NCBI RefSeq assembly: GCF_008274805.1
Contig: NZ_CP022579.1
Coordinates: forward strand, 3,462,416 to 3,526,415
DNA from: Oryzomicrobium terrae
Lineage (GTDB): Bacteria > Pseudomonadota > Gammaproteobacteria > Burkholderiales > Rhodocyclaceae
Length of the DNA: 64,000 nucleotides
Reading direction: 5' to 3'
The notes below the pieces were generated by a model. That model saw only the letters and a program-made list of their open reading frames with translations. It did no database searches and was not told where the DNA came from. Both the position numbers and the translations under genes were made by a program. Shown here piece by piece: positions 25,216-35,158 of this stretch (within the stretch, counting starts at the first letter, position 1; each line of letters opens with the position of its first letter).

Positions 25216-25707
25216 ATGATCGATTTGCCCAGCTGGCTTCCCGTCTGGCTGCAACCGCAGCTGTGGAGTATCGAGGCCGGACTGGCCAGCCTGTTCGTCG
25301 CCGCGTTTCTCGCCGCCACGTTGCTGCCCCTCGGCTCGGAAGCTCTCTTCTTTGCGTTCCTCTATGCCCACCCGGATACCCTGGTGCCGGCCCTACTCCT
25401 GACCACCCTGGGCAACACCCTGGGCGGCATGACCTCCTATGCGGCAGGGCGGGCCCTGCCCCATGGCAGCCGCTGGGAAAAACTGAGCAGTGGCCAAGGG
25501 CCGATTTCCCCCGCCCTGTTCGCCCAAGTTCAGCGCTGGGGGAGCCCCAGCCTGCTGCTGGCTTGGGCGCCGTTGGTAGGCGACGCCCTGTGTCTGGCCG
25601 CCGGCTGGCTGCGCCTGCACTGGCTGCCCTGCGCCCTGTACATGGCCGTCGGCAAAGCCGCCCGCTACGGCGTGCTGGCCGCCGGCGCCGGCTGGTTGGT
25701 CCATTGA
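25216..25707 (+). CDS. YqaA/DedA-like (VTT domain) membrane protein
   Basis: 163 aa with several hydrophobic segments (residues ~20-45, 58-80, 110-135, 140-160). FLAATLLPLGSEALFFAFL and TTLGNTLGGMTSYAAGR match the YqaA branch of the VTT/SNARE-associated family, the GNTLGGxxxYxxGR motif being diagnostic. Family members are inner-membrane proteins, related to DedA flippases; the YqaA substrate is not established. Start at ATG 25216, where the divergent ilvA leader ends. Confidence 0.88.
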   Translation: MIDLPSWLPVWLQPQLWSIEAGLASLFVAAFLAATLLPLGSEALFFAFLYAHPDTLVPALLLTTLGNTLGGMTSYAAGRALPHGSRWEKLSSGQGPISPALFAQVQRWGSPSLLLAWAPLVGDALCLAAGWLRLHWLPCALYMAVGKAARYGVLAAGAGWLVH

Positions 25708-25865
25708 GCCCACGTAGCGAGCCACCAGCAGCGCCCCATCGCCCCGCTTAACCCCATGATGGATAGGGGCTTTGCCCGCAGCGTCCGGCGTTGCGCCACG
25801 GTTTTCCGCAGCGCAATACTGTAAAATTCTGTTTTTAAGGACTGCGGCAAACGCCTCACCTCTCC

Positions 25866-28800
25866 ATGACTGCACGCCTGCGCGAAATCCCCTACAACTA
25901 CACGTCGTTTTCCGATCGCGAGATCATCATTCGCCTGCTCGGCGAGGAAAACTGGCAGATCGTCGAAGAACTCCGCAGCGAGCGGGTTACCGGCCGTTCC
26001 GCCCGGATGCTCTACGAAGTCCTCGGCGACGTGTGGGTGGTCACCCGCAACCCCTATCTGCAGGACGACATGCTCGGCAACCCGGGGCGCAGCAAGGCCC
26101 TGGTGGACGCCCTGCGCCACCGTCTGCGCGAGGTGGAAAAGCGCCGCCGCGCCACCGAGGCCGAAGACCCGGCCCGCTCCGAGAAGGTGCGCAAGCTGGT
26201 GGTGGCCGCCGGTGAAGCGGTGGACCGCTTCGAGCAGTGGTTCGACAAGACCGGCGAGCTGCGCAAGAAGGCCCTCAAGTCCCTGTCCCGCCACACCCGC
26301 CGCGACAACATCGCCTTCGACGGCCTGGCCCGGGTGTCCCATGTGACGGACGCCACCGACTGGCGCGTCGAATACCCCTTCGTCGTCCTCTACCCGGACA
26401 CCGAGGAAGAAATCGGCCCCCTGGTGCGCGACTGCATCGCCCTGGGCCTGACCATCATTCCCCGTGGCGGCGGCACCGGCTATACCGGCGGCGCCGTGCC
26501 CCTGTCGCCCTACTCGGTGGTGATCAACACCGAGAAGCTGATCGACATGGGCCCGGTGGAACACGTGGAACTGCCGGGCGTCGACCACAAGGTCGCCACG
26601 GTGCGCACCGGCGCCGGCGTGGTCACCCGCCGCGTCATGGAACGGGCCGAGGATGCGGAGCTGGTGTTCGCCTGCGACCCGACCTCGGCGGACGCGTCCT
26701 GCATCGGCGGCAACATCGCCATGAACGCCGGCGGCAAGAAGGCCGTGCTGTGGGGCACCGCCCTCGACAACCTGGCCTGGTGGAAGATGGTCACCCCCGA
26801 CGGCAACTGGCTGGAGGTGGAGCGGCTCAACCACAACATGTCGAAGATCCACGACCAGGAGCTGGCCACCTTCCGTCTGCGTCGCTACGACGCGGAAGGC
26901 AAGACCCTGCTGGGCGAGGAGCTGCTCGAGATCCCCGGCCAGAAGTTCCGCAAGGTCGGCCTGGGCAAGGACGTCACCGACAAGTTCCTGTCCGGCCTGC
27001 CCGGGGTGCAGAAGGAAGGCACCGACGGCATCATCGTCGCCGCCCGCTGGGTGCTGCACAAGATGCCGCCGGTCACCCGCACCGTCTGCCTGGAGTTCTT
27101 CGGCCAGGTGCGCGAGGCCGTGCCTTCCATCGTCGAGATCACCGACTACTTCAAGCCGGGCGGCGCCGGCGCCCAGTCCGGCGTGCTGCTGGCGGGCCTG
27201 GAGCACCTGGACGAGCGCTACGTGAAGGCGGTGGGCTACGCCACCAAGGCCAAGCGCCACGGCCGGCCGAAGATGGTGCTGATCGGCGACCTGGTGGGCC
27301 ACGACGAGGCCGCGGTGATGGCCGCCGCCTCGGAAGTGGTGAAGATGTGCAACCTGCGCGGCGCCGAGGGCTTCATCGCCGTCTCGCCCGAGCTGCGCAA
27401 GAAGTTCTGGCTCGACCGCTCGCGCACTGCCGCCATCTCCAAGCACACCAACGCCTTCAAGGTGAACGAGGACGTGGTGATCCCCCTGCCGCGCATGGGC
27501 GATTACTGCGACGGCATCGAGCGCATCAACATCGAACTGTCGATCCAGAACAAGCTGGAGCTGTGCGACGCCCTGACCGAGTTCCTGCAGGGCGACCTGC
27601 CGGTCAACGCCGGCGACTCGGCCCTGGACAAGGACGTGCTGATCGGCGACCGGCGCGAGGCGGCCCTGGAGCACGTGGCCCAGGTGCGCGCCCGCTGGGA
27701 ATGGCTGCTGGCCAACCTGGACCTGCCCCTGGCCGAGGCCGAGGCCCGCTTCGCCGAGTTCGGCATCAACGCCGGCGAGCTGACCAACCGGGCCGCCAAC
27801 CCGACCCTGTTCCACCGCCTGCAGGACTATTCGGTGCGGGTGTCGTGGAAGAAGGAGCTGAAGCGCCCCCTGGAAACCATCTTCGACGGCAACGTCTACC
27901 GGCCGACCCTGGAAAAGATGGAAGAGGCCCAGAAGGCCGTGCTGCGCGGCCGGGTCTTCGTCGCCCTGCACATGCACGCCGGCGACGGCAACGTACACAC
28001 CAACATCCCGGTGAACTCGGACCACTACGCCATGCTGCAGACCGCCAACGCGGCGGTGGACCGCATCATGGCCCTGGCCCGCAGCCTGGGCGGGGTGATC
28101 TCCGGCGAGCACGGCATCGGCATCACCAAGCTCGACTACCTGACCGACGCGGAGATGCAGCCGTTCCGCGACTACAAGGCCAAGGTGGACCCGGAAGGCC
28201 GCTTCAACAAGGGCAAGCTGTTGCCCGGCGGCAACCTGGTGAACGCTTATACCCCGTCGTTCAACCTGATCGGCCACGAGTCGCTGATCATGGAGAAGTC
28301 CGAGATCGGCGGCGTCGCCAACATGATCAAGGACTGCCTGCGCTGCGGTAAGTGCAAGCCAGTGTGCTCGACCCACGTGCCCCGGGCCAACCTGCTCTAC
28401 TCGCCGCGCAACAAGATCCTCGGCACCGGCCTGCTGATCGAGGCCTTCCTCTACGAGGAGCAGACCCGGCGCGGCGTGTCCCTGGCGCACTTCGACGAGT
28501 TCAACGACGTGGCCGACCACTGCACCATCTGCCACCGCTGCGTGAAGCCCTGCCCGGTGGACATCGACTTCGGCGACGTGTCGGTGGCCATGCGCAACTT
28601 CCTGCGCAAACAGGGCAAGAAGCGCACCGACCCGGGCAAGGCCCTGGCCATGGCCTTCCTCACCATCAAGGACCCGGCCACCATCAAGGCGATGCGCGTC
28701 GGCATGATGGACATCGGCTACAAGGCCCAGAACCTGGCCCACAAGGTGGCCAAGTCCCTGGGGCTGATCCAGGACCAGCTCAAGCACCCGCCCGCCACCC

Positions 28801-29741
28801 TGGGCACCGCGCCGATCAAGGCCCAGGTAATCCACTTCATCAACAAGCCGATGCCGGGCAACCTGCCCAAGCGCACCTCCCGGGCGCTGCTCGACATCGA
28901 GGACGATGCGGTGATCCCGGTGATCCGCAACCCGAAGAAGACCACCGAGGAATCCGATGCGGTGTTCTACTTCCCCGGCTGCGGCTCGGAGCGCCTGTTC
29001 TCCCAGGTCGGTCTGGCGACGCAAGCCATGCTCTACGAGGTCGGTGCCACCACGGTGCTGCCCCCGGGCTACCTGTGCTGCGGCTACCCACAGACCGCTG
29101 CCGGCGAGGAGGACAAGGGCCAGAAGATCACCACCGACAACCGGGTGCTGTTCCACCGCATGGCCAACACCCTCAACTACCTGGACATCAAGACGGTGAT
29201 CGTCTCCTGCGGCACCTGCATGGATCAGCTGCAGAAGTACGAGTTCGAGAAGATCTTCCCCGGCTGCCGCCTGCTCGACATCCACGAGTACCTGATGGAA
29301 AAAGGCGTCAAGGCCGAGGGGCTGGGCGGGGTGAAGTACATGTACCACGAGCCCTGCCACACGCCGATGAAGACCCACGCCTCGGCCAAGGTGCTCGAAT
29401 CGCTGATGGGCGCCCCGGTGCCCCTCAACGACCGCTGCTGCGGCGAATCCGGCACCCTGGCGGTGTCCCGCCCGGACGTGTCCACCCAGGTGCGCTTCCG
29501 CAAGCAGGAAGAGATCGAGAAGGGCGCCGCCGCCCTGCGCGGCGACGATGCCAATGCCAAGGTGAAGATCCTCACCTCCTGCCCGTCGTGCCTGCAAGGT
29601 CTGCACCGCTACCGGGACGACGCCAACCTGGACGCCGACTACATCGTGGTCGAGATGGCCAAGGCCAACCTGGGCGACAACTGGATGGCCGACTACGTGC
29701 AGAAGGCCAACCAGGGCGGCATCGAGCGGGTGCTGCTGTAA
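25866..29741 (+). CDS. Giant FAD-linked/Fe-S oxidoreductase (DUF3683-type, D-2-hydroxyacid dehydrogenase-like)
   Basis: 1291 aa in one intact frame. Order: an N-terminal DUF3683/DUF3400-like region (~1-150, [21 protein letters not shown]); an FAD-binding PCMH domain (~165-400, [16 protein letters not shown] and [15 protein letters not shown]); an FAD-oxidase C-terminal domain (~400-800, [26 protein letters not shown]); two ferredoxin clusters, [11 protein letters not shown] (~825) and [12 protein letters not shown] (~886); and two CCG domains ([11 protein letters not shown]...CCGYP, HEPCHTP...RCCGES). This is a GlcD+GlcF/Dld-like fusion, expected to oxidise a D-2-hydroxyacid and pass electrons to the quinone pool at the membrane. 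Substrate not determined by sequence. Confidence 0.92.
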   Translation: MTARLREIPYNYTSFSDREIIIRLLGEENWQIVEELRSERVTGRSARMLYEVLGDVWVVTRNPYLQDDMLGNPGRSKALVDALRHRLREVEKRRRATEAEDPARSEKVRKLVVAAGEAVDRFEQWFDKTGELRKKALKSLSRHTRRDNIAFDGLARVSHVTDATDWRVEYPFVVLYPDTEEEIGPLVRDCIALGLTIIPRGGGTGYTGGAVPLSPYSVVINTEKLIDMGPVEHVELPGVDHKVATVRTGAGVVTRRVMERAEDAELVFACDPTSADASCIGGNIAMNAGGKKAVLWGTALDNLAWWKMVTPDGNWLEVERLNHNMSKIHDQELATFRLRRYDAEGKTLLGEELLEIPGQKFRKVGLGKDVTDKFLSGLPGVQKEGTDGIIVAARWVLHKMPPVTRTVCLEFFGQVREAVPSIVEITDYFKPGGAGAQSGVLLAGLEHLDERYVKAVGYATKAKRHGRPKMVLIGDLVGHDEAAVMAAASEVVKMCNLRGAEGFIAVSPELRKKFWLDRSRTAAISKHTNAFKVNEDVVIPLPRMGDYCDGIERINIELSIQNKLELCDALTEFLQGDLPVNAGDSALDKDVLIGDRREAALEHVAQVRARWEWLLANLDLPLAEAEARFAEFGINAGELTNRAANPTLFHRLQDYSVRVSWKKELKRPLETIFDGNVYRPTLEKMEEAQKAVLRGRVFVALHMHAGDGNVHTNIPVNSDHYAMLQTANAAVDRIMALARSLGGVISGEHGIGITKLDYLTDAEMQPFRDYKAKVDPEGRFNKGKLLPGGNLVNAYTPSFNLIGHESLIMEKSEIGGVANMIKDCLRCGKCKPVCSTHVPRANLLYSPRNKILGTGLLIEAFLYEEQTRRGVSLAHFDEFNDVADHCTICHRCVKPCPVDIDFGDVSVAMRNFLRKQGKKRTDPGKALAMAFLTIKDPATIKAMRVGMMDIGYKAQNLAHKVAKSLGLIQDQLKHPPATLGTAPIKAQVIHFINKPMPGNLPKRTSRALLDIEDDAVIPVIRNPKKTTEESDAVFYFPGCGSERLFSQVGLATQAMLYEVGATTVLPPGYLCCGYPQTAAGEEDKGQKITTDNRVLFHRMANTLNYLDIKTVIVSCGTCMDQLQKYEFEKIFPGCRLLDIHEYLMEKGVKAEGLGGVKYMYHEPCHTPMKTHASAKVLESLMGAPVPLNDRCCGESGTLAVSRPDVSTQVRFRKQEEIEKGAAALRGDDANAKVKILTSCPSCLQGLHRYRDDANLDADYIVVEMAKANLGDNWMADYVQKANQGGIERVLL

Positions 29742-29767
29742 GCGCGGCATGGAACTAAGCGGTTCCC

Positions 29768-29796
29768 GGGGCATCCAGATGGATGCCCCTTTTTTT
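29768..29796 (+). terminator. Intrinsic terminator of the oxidoreductase gene
   Basis: GGGGCATCC-AGAT-GGATGCCCC followed by TTTTTTT, 27 bp after the stop codon: a textbook rho-independent terminator. Confidence 0.92.
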
Positions 29797-29898
29797 CGGC
29801 CCTACCCGTCGACCGAGCCTGAAGTCCCATACGCCGGCCCAGTCGGGGCGGCCCTTGGCAGCGGGCACCAGGACGCGGCACAATCACAACGTTTATTT

Positions 29899-29916
29899 GT
29901 GTGAAATATTTCACAC
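29899..29916. promoter_or_regulatory. Perfect CRP-type palindrome
   Basis: GTGTGAAATATTTCACAC is an exact 18-bp inverted repeat containing TGTGA-N6-TCACA, the consensus of CRP/Vfr-family activators. It is 38 bp before the next start codon, so it overlaps the expected promoter or start site; a repressing position is as likely as an activating one. Identity of the protein is inferred. Confidence 0.7.
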
Positions 29917-29954
29917 TTCGAATCCCCACCGCGACCGCCACGGAGGCCCACCCA

Positions 29955-31496
29955 ATGTCCGTGCTTCACCTGCCGACCCCCCAGGCCGCGGCGACCTATC
30001 TGGCCAACCTGCCTCTGGCCGACCCTCTGGCCACCCTGGAGCGACTGGTGCCCTACGCCACCACCCTGGCAGCCCAGCCCTTCGCCGGCCTGGCCCAGCT
30101 GGCCCCGTTGCAGGCAGCGGAAGAACCCCTGGCCCTGGTCCTGGAAGAGGTGGAAAAGCGCTTGCGTGGCCGCCCCCTGCCCTACGCCGAAACCGAAGCC
30201 ACCCTGCTCGGCCAGACCTTGCGACTGCTGACGGAAAGCGCCGCAGCCTGGCGCCACCTGGCGGGCAACGGCGCCCCCTCCCGTTCCACCACGCCGGGCG
30301 AGGCGTTCGAGCCGGCGATGGCCTTTGAACGGGCCCTGTACTACCGCAGCCAGGCCTTGCAACTGGCCCTGCTCGCCCGTACCGAACCCCCCGCCGGCCT
30401 GTGGCGCAGCCTGCATGCCGATTTTGCCGCCGCCGAGGCGGCCGGCGTGGCCGCCCAGGCCTGGCCCGATCGCAAGGGACGGAGCATTGGCCCCCTGCGC
30501 CACTACGCCGCCACCGTGCTGATCGACATGGCCAAGCCGGCCTCCCAAAGCTTCCGCGATCAACGCCTGACCCAGCGCTGGGCGCGACGCCTGGCCAAGC
30601 TGGCCCTGGTCACCCCCCTGCCCGACGGGGAGCTGCCTGTCTTCGTCCTCGATCTCAAAGCCGACCGAGGTCTGCGCAAACAGTCCAGCGGCGACGTGGC
30701 CGACAAAACCGCCCTGCGGGCGCTGGACACGACAGCCCTGGCCGACCATCTGCGCCGCCTCAAGAGCCGCCTCAAGGAAGGCCATCCTCCCGCCGATCTG
30801 GGTCTGGGCGAGGGCCTGACGGCAGAAGAATGCAGCCGCCTGCTCGACCACCTGCGCCCCCCCTGGTCCCAGCGCGGCCTGGCCCGGGCCTATGTCCCCG
30901 AACCCGTAATCGGCCAGGCCCGGCTGGCCACGGCCTTTTCCGCTCTGGCCTGGCACCTGGGTCAGCTGGCCCCGGGCGATGGTCAGCAGGTGCATACCCG
31001 TACCGAATTCGACCGGCTGGTGGTGTTCGGCACCACCACGGCCCGGGAAGCCCCCAAAATTCCCGATGCGGGCGAATGGGGCATCACCGAACGGAGCGAC
31101 GATGCCTGGCGCCTGTTTCACCCCCAGCCTCCGGAACGACTGTTCCACGACCAGCTGGTAGCGCTGGCCGATGCGGCGGGCCGCTTTCAGCTCGGCCGCA
31201 TCTCCAGTCTGCTGGTGCCGCTCGGCGGCGGGCTGGCGATCAAGGTGCGCCGCTTTGACGGCCCGGTCGTCGGGGTTCAGGCCCGCTTTGCCGACGCCGG
31301 CGAGACGCACCCCGCCCTGCGGATCGACCACCACCACACCCCGGCTCTGTTGCTGCCCCGGGGGGTGTACCGGCGCGGCCGCATCGCCGACGTGCAGCCT
31401 TCCGCCGCCGGGGGGAGTGCGCGCCACCAATGGCGTCTGGAAAGCATTCTCGCCTCGGGCCAGGACTGCGAACTGGCGGCGGTGCAGCTGGCCTGA
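29955..31496 (+). CDS. Uncharacterised protein, paralog of the gene at 32155
   Basis: 513 aa from the ATG at 29955, downstream of the CRP-type palindrome. N-terminal ~330 residues are helical and Ala/Leu-rich (YLANLPLADPLATLERLVPY; LGLGEGLTAEECSRLLDHLRPPW); the C-terminal ~130 residues look beta-rich (FQLGRISSLLVPLGGGLAIKV; RFADAGETHPALRIDH; PRGVYRRGRIADV). The pattern DAAGRFQLGR sits where the paralog has NQSATGFRLGR. No signal or membrane helix. I do not recognise the family. Paired with a HIT protein and a second copy, it is likely part of a shared regulatory function; the C-terminal half may be a divergent PilZ-like barrel, which is speculative. Confidence 0.75.
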   Translation: MSVLHLPTPQAAATYLANLPLADPLATLERLVPYATTLAAQPFAGLAQLAPLQAAEEPLALVLEEVEKRLRGRPLPYAETEATLLGQTLRLLTESAAAWRHLAGNGAPSRSTTPGEAFEPAMAFERALYYRSQALQLALLARTEPPAGLWRSLHADFAAAEAAGVAAQAWPDRKGRSIGPLRHYAATVLIDMAKPASQSFRDQRLTQRWARRLAKLALVTPLPDGELPVFVLDLKADRGLRKQSSGDVADKTALRALDTTALADHLRRLKSRLKEGHPPADLGLGEGLTAEECSRLLDHLRPPWSQRGLARAYVPEPVIGQARLATAFSALAWHLGQLAPGDGQQVHTRTEFDRLVVFGTTTAREAPKIPDAGEWGITERSDDAWRLFHPQPPERLFHDQLVALADAAGRFQLGRISSLLVPLGGGLAIKVRRFDGPVVGVQARFADAGETHPALRIDHHHTPALLLPRGVYRRGRIADVQPSAAGGSARHQWRLESILASGQDCELAAVQLA

Positions 31497-31686
31497 TGGT
31501 CCGGCGGCGTCGCCGGGTCCCGGAGGCGCCTGGACAACCGTGACGAATTCCCTTGTTGCGCCCCTGGCCCGGGCGTAGAAATCCTCTGACACCGTCTCCA
31601 CCGATACCGCCCAGGCCTCGTCCGTCTGGCGTCGTCGTGCGGGGACGGAATGCTTGGCCGCGCCCCATTCTCAACAGGAGTACCGC

Positions 31687-32136
31687 ATGACCGCCGTTGC
31701 CCCCCTTCCGGACTGCCCCCTCTGCACCAGCACGGGCGGGCCGTTGTTGCTGGAAGGCCAGACGCTGCGCATCATCCGCGCCGAGGAGCCGGACTACCCC
31801 GGTTTTCTGCGCGTAATCTGGAACCGCCACTGCGGGGAAATGAGCGATCTGACGGACGCCGAGCGGCAGCGCCTGATGACCGTGGTCTGGGCCTGCGAGC
31901 GGGTGGTACGCCGCCTCTACGCGCCGGACAAGATCAACCTGGCCAGCCTCGGCAACATGGTGCCCCATGTGCACTGGCACATCATTCCCCGCTGGCGCGA
32001 CGACCCGACCTTTCCCGGGGCGATCTGGGCCGCCCCGCGCACCGATGGCGTCCACCCGGCCAGCCGCCCCGTGGTGGCCGACAGTACCCTGCGCGACGCC
32101 TTGCTGGCCGAACTGCGGGACCTCGCCCCTCTTTGA
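31687..32136 (+). CDS. HIT-family nucleotide hydrolase/transferase-like protein
   Basis: 149 aa with CAGGAGTACCGC ahead of the ATG at 31687. Contains the histidine triad HVHWHII (~residues 95-101) preceded by KINLASLGNMVPH, and an N-terminal CPLC pair. WRDDPTFPGAIWAAP after the triad matches the DUF/HIT subgroup common in betaproteobacteria. HIT proteins hydrolyse nucleoside phosphoramidates or dinucleoside polyphosphates; the substrate here is not determinable. It lies 190 bp after the first paralog and 18 bp before the second, so HIT and the second paralog are co-transcribed. Confidence 0.9.
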   Translation: MTAVAPLPDCPLCTSTGGPLLLEGQTLRIIRAEEPDYPGFLRVIWNRHCGEMSDLTDAERQRLMTVVWACERVVRRLYAPDKINLASLGNMVPHVHWHIIPRWRDDPTFPGAIWAAPRTDGVHPASRPVVADSTLRDALLAELRDLAPL

Positions 32137-32154
32137 TCGCCAGGGGCCCTCGCC

Positions 32155-33759
32155 GTGACTAGTGCCCTTTCCTATCCCGCGGCGACCCCACCGACCCCGC
32201 CCGCCATCCCGCATCTTGAGGCGGGTCTCGCCTACCTGGCCCGCTTACCGCTGGCCAACCCGATCGAGGCCCGCAACGCGCTGTCCCTGCTGCTCGACAG
32301 TCTGCGCCTGCATCCGCTGCCCCCGGTCGACTACCTGCTCCTGCTCGAGCAAACCCGGCTGGTCTGCTCCTACGTACAGGAAGAAACCGCCCGGACCTTC
32401 ACCGAGCGGGCCGTCCCTCTGGGCGATCGGGAAAACGCAGCCTTCGTCCGGGTAGTCGAGGATTGGCGGCGCCTGGCCGGGGCCTACGCCCATTGCGCCC
32501 AGCTGGTGCCCCGGGAAGAACCGTTTCCCCCGGAACAACTGGCCCTGATCCTGCAGCGCTGCCTGCACTGCATCGCCCACGCCCTGTATGACCATTACCG
32601 GGCACGACGGGAAGCCGGCGCCGGGCTGTGGCTCGATCTGCACGGCTACTACGCCAGTGCCGAGGAATGGGGCGTGGCCAACCTGCCGGTGGAGGACCCG
32701 CTGAACCCGGGCAGCGGCTCGACCCAGGCTGCGGCGACCTACGTGGAAGCGTTGCTCCTCGACCTGGCCACCCCCTACGCCCTGGACCTCAAAGCGCTGC
32801 GCTTCGTCCGCCGCCTGGCCTCCCGTTGGGCTCCGCTGGTGCAGCTCCTACCCGTGGACGCCGCTACGCCGCCCCGCTTTGCCGTGAACCTGCTCGATGA
32901 CGCCGGCCTGCACCCGGTCGCGGCTACCAACCAGGCGGACCTGCGTCGTCTGGAGACGGGGAGCCTAACCGCCCAGTTGCAGCACACCCAGGCCCAACTG
33001 GCCCACCGGGAGCACCCCGCACAACTCGGCCTGGGGGAAGACATGGCCGCCGACCGCTGCGCCCATCTGGTTGGCCAACTCAGCCGCCCCTGGTCTCTCA
33101 CTGCGGCACCGCGCCGTTACCGCCGCTGGGCGGGGAGCGGAACCGCCCGGGTCTGCAGCGGGGTCGAGGCCATCTACCATTTTTTGCACGGCCGCCCGTT
33201 TGCCCAGCCGACGACGATTTATTCCCGGGAGTCCTTCGAACGCCTCTATGTCTTTCGCCATCAGGTCGATCCGGCAACCGACCTGGAGATCGTCCACGCC
33301 CATCAGACCCAAGCCGTCGAAACATGGCAGGTGATCAACCAGTCGGCCACCGGGTTTCGCCTGGGCCGCAGCCGGGCCGGACTGCGCCTGACCCACAACC
33401 AGCTGGTGGCCGTAATACCGCCCGATGGCAGCCAATGCCTGCTCGGCCGCGCCACCTGGTTGATGGAGGACCGGGAGGGCGGGGTGGTGCTGGGGATCGC
33501 CATCCTGCCCGGACTACCGCTGGCGGCAGCGGTACGCCCGGACCTGGCGGGGGGCAAGGACGAGGCATACCACCCGGCCTTCCTGCTGCCGGGCATGCCC
33601 ACAGTGGGCCAGGAAGCCTCGCTGGTGATCCCCCGCGGTTGGTACGTAAACGGACGCCAGCTGGAGGTAGTGAGCGATGGACACAGGCGGGTCAGGCTCA
33701 CCCGGCGTCTGGAGCAAGGGGTGGATTTCGAGCGGGTCAGTTTCGTCCCGGCCGGATAG
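32155..33759 (+). CDS. Uncharacterised protein with PilZ-like NxSxxG motif, paralog of the gene at 29955
   Basis: 534 aa from a GTG at 32155, 18 bp after the HIT gene. Shares with the earlier gene the N-terminal YLARLPLANP, the LGLGEDMAADRCAHLVGQLSRPW block and the C-terminal layout. Residues ~390-410 read WQVINQSATGFRLGRSRAGL: NQSATG fits the D/N-x-S-x-x-G motif of PilZ domains, and a barrel-like stretch follows (GRATWLMEDREGGVVLGIAIL). No RxxxR c-di-GMP motif is evident directly before it. Possible cyclic-nucleotide-related regulator; otherwise unknown. No signal peptide or membrane helix. Confidence 0.75.
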   Translation: MTSALSYPAATPPTPPAIPHLEAGLAYLARLPLANPIEARNALSLLLDSLRLHPLPPVDYLLLLEQTRLVCSYVQEETARTFTERAVPLGDRENAAFVRVVEDWRRLAGAYAHCAQLVPREEPFPPEQLALILQRCLHCIAHALYDHYRARREAGAGLWLDLHGYYASAEEWGVANLPVEDPLNPGSGSTQAAATYVEALLLDLATPYALDLKALRFVRRLASRWAPLVQLLPVDAATPPRFAVNLLDDAGLHPVAATNQADLRRLETGSLTAQLQHTQAQLAHREHPAQLGLGEDMAADRCAHLVGQLSRPWSLTAAPRRYRRWAGSGTARVCSGVEAIYHFLHGRPFAQPTTIYSRESFERLYVFRHQVDPATDLEIVHAHQTQAVETWQVINQSATGFRLGRSRAGLRLTHNQLVAVIPPDGSQCLLGRATWLMEDREGGVVLGIAILPGLPLAAAVRPDLAGGKDEAYHPAFLLPGMPTVGQEASLVIPRGWYVNGRQLEVVSDGHRRVRLTRRLEQGVDFERVSFVPAG

Positions 33760-33817
33760 CAGGTCCGTGCCGCGCTAGGTTTCTCGCTGCGCCGGGGAAA
33801 CGCCTGGCGACACCGAC

Positions 33818-35146
33818 TCAGGCCACGGCGCGGGCAGTTTCGTCGAGCGCGGAAGGAAAGCGGGTGGCGGGGAAATAGGCGGTGAAAGTACTGCCCTTGC
33901 CCGGCTCGCTCTCCACCTCCAGCCGGCCCTGGTGCCGGGTCAACACGTGTTTGACGATGGCTAGGCCAAGGCCGGTGCCGCCCGACTCCCGAGAACGCCC
34001 CCGGTCCACCCGGTAGAAGCGTTCGGTCAGGCGGGGAATGTGCTGGGGCGGGATACCGATGCCGGTATCGGCCACCACGAAGGCGGCGCCATCGGGTCGC
34101 CGTTGCCAGCGCAGGCTGATCCGTCCACCCTCCGGGGTATAGCGCACCGCGTTCGAGGCCAGGTTGCCGAAGGCGCTGCGCAGTTCGCTGGCCACGCCGA
34201 GGATGCGTGCCGGCCCGTCCATTTCCAGCGTCACCTCGTGACGTCCGCTGGACAAGGCCAGGGAGTCGGCCCGGACGGCTTCGAGCAGGGGAGCCACCTC
34301 CACCAGTTCGGTTTCGGCGCTGCTGCCGCTGGTCTCCAGGGCCGACAGGGTGAGCAGGTCGGCAATCAGGTGCTGCATGCGGATCGACTGGTCGTGGGCC
34401 AGACTCAGGTAATGCTCGACCTGTTCCGGGCTGAGGCTGTCATGCAGGTCCTGGAGGGTTTCAATGAAACCGGCCACCACGGTCAGGGGCGTTTTCAGTT
34501 CGTGGGAGACGTTGGCGACGAAATCGCGGCGCATGGTCTCCAGCCGCTCCAGCTGGGTCACATCGCGCACCAGCAGAAGCTGCCGCTCACCGGCGTACGG
34601 GATCACCTGGATCTGCAGGCAGACGCCGTCGGCGCGGACGTTGCGCAGGATTAGCGGCTCGCCGAACTGGCCGCCGTCCAGATAAGCGACAAAATCCGGC
34701 TGGCGCAGCAGGTTGGTGATGGTCTGGCCCACGTCGCTGCGCAGATTGAGGCCGAGGAAAGCCGCCGCCTTGGTGTTCATGCCCTCGATCTGGCGATGTT
34801 GGGAGAGGATCACGACCCCGTCGGGCAAGGCTTCGCCGGCACGGCGGAAACGCTCCAGGGCGTTGCTCAGGGCCTGCTGCTGTTCAACCCGGATACGCAC
34901 TCTGCGGTGCAGACCGGCGAACACCTTGTCCCAGATTCCAGCGCCCTCGGGGACCGGAGTATCCAGAGACCCCTTCAGCCAGGCCATCAACTTGTGCAAC
35001 TGGTGGAGGTGATGCAGGCCGAGCAGGACGGTGAGGGCCAGGACGACTTCCACGGCCCGGGTGGTGCCAAGGAAGATACCCACCCCGGCGCCCACGGCCG
35101 CCAGCAGGAGGGCCGTAAGTACGGCGCCGATCCACAGGGTTTTCAC
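33818..35146 (-). CDS. phoR: Phosphate regulon sensor histidine kinase PhoR
   Basis: 442 aa. Two N-terminal transmembrane helices (~3-26 and ~30-44) without a periplasmic sensor loop, then a PAS domain (~95-195), the H-box FVANVSHELKTPL with phospho-acceptor His215, N-box NLASNAVRYTPEGG, and G-boxes DTGIGIPP and GTGLGLAIVKHV. This topology is that of PhoR, which senses phosphate via the Pst-PhoU complex. 12 bp downstream of phoB, same operon; no pst or phoU in the window. Confidence 0.94.
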   Translation of the reverse strand: MKTLWIGAVLTALLLAAVGAGVGIFLGTTRAVEVVLALTVLLGLHHLHQLHKLMAWLKGSLDTPVPEGAGIWDKVFAGLHRRVRIRVEQQQALSNALERFRRAGEALPDGVVILSQHRQIEGMNTKAAAFLGLNLRSDVGQTITNLLRQPDFVAYLDGGQFGEPLILRNVRADGVCLQIQVIPYAGERQLLLVRDVTQLERLETMRRDFVANVSHELKTPLTVVAGFIETLQDLHDSLSPEQVEHYLSLAHDQSIRMQHLIADLLTLSALETSGSSAETELVEVAPLLEAVRADSLALSSGRHEVTLEMDGPARILGVASELRSAFGNLASNAVRYTPEGGRISLRWQRRPDGAAFVVADTGIGIPPQHIPRLTERFYRVDRGRSRESGGTGLGLAIVKHVLTRHQGRLEVESEPGKGSTFTAYFPATRFPSALDETARAVA

Positions 35147-35158
35147 GGCGGTGCGGCC

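Noticed and set aside
25665..29774. 1369-codon frame antisense to the oxidoreductase
   Set aside because: Low-complexity Gly/His/Val/Leu-rich shadow created by GC codon bias; no domain.
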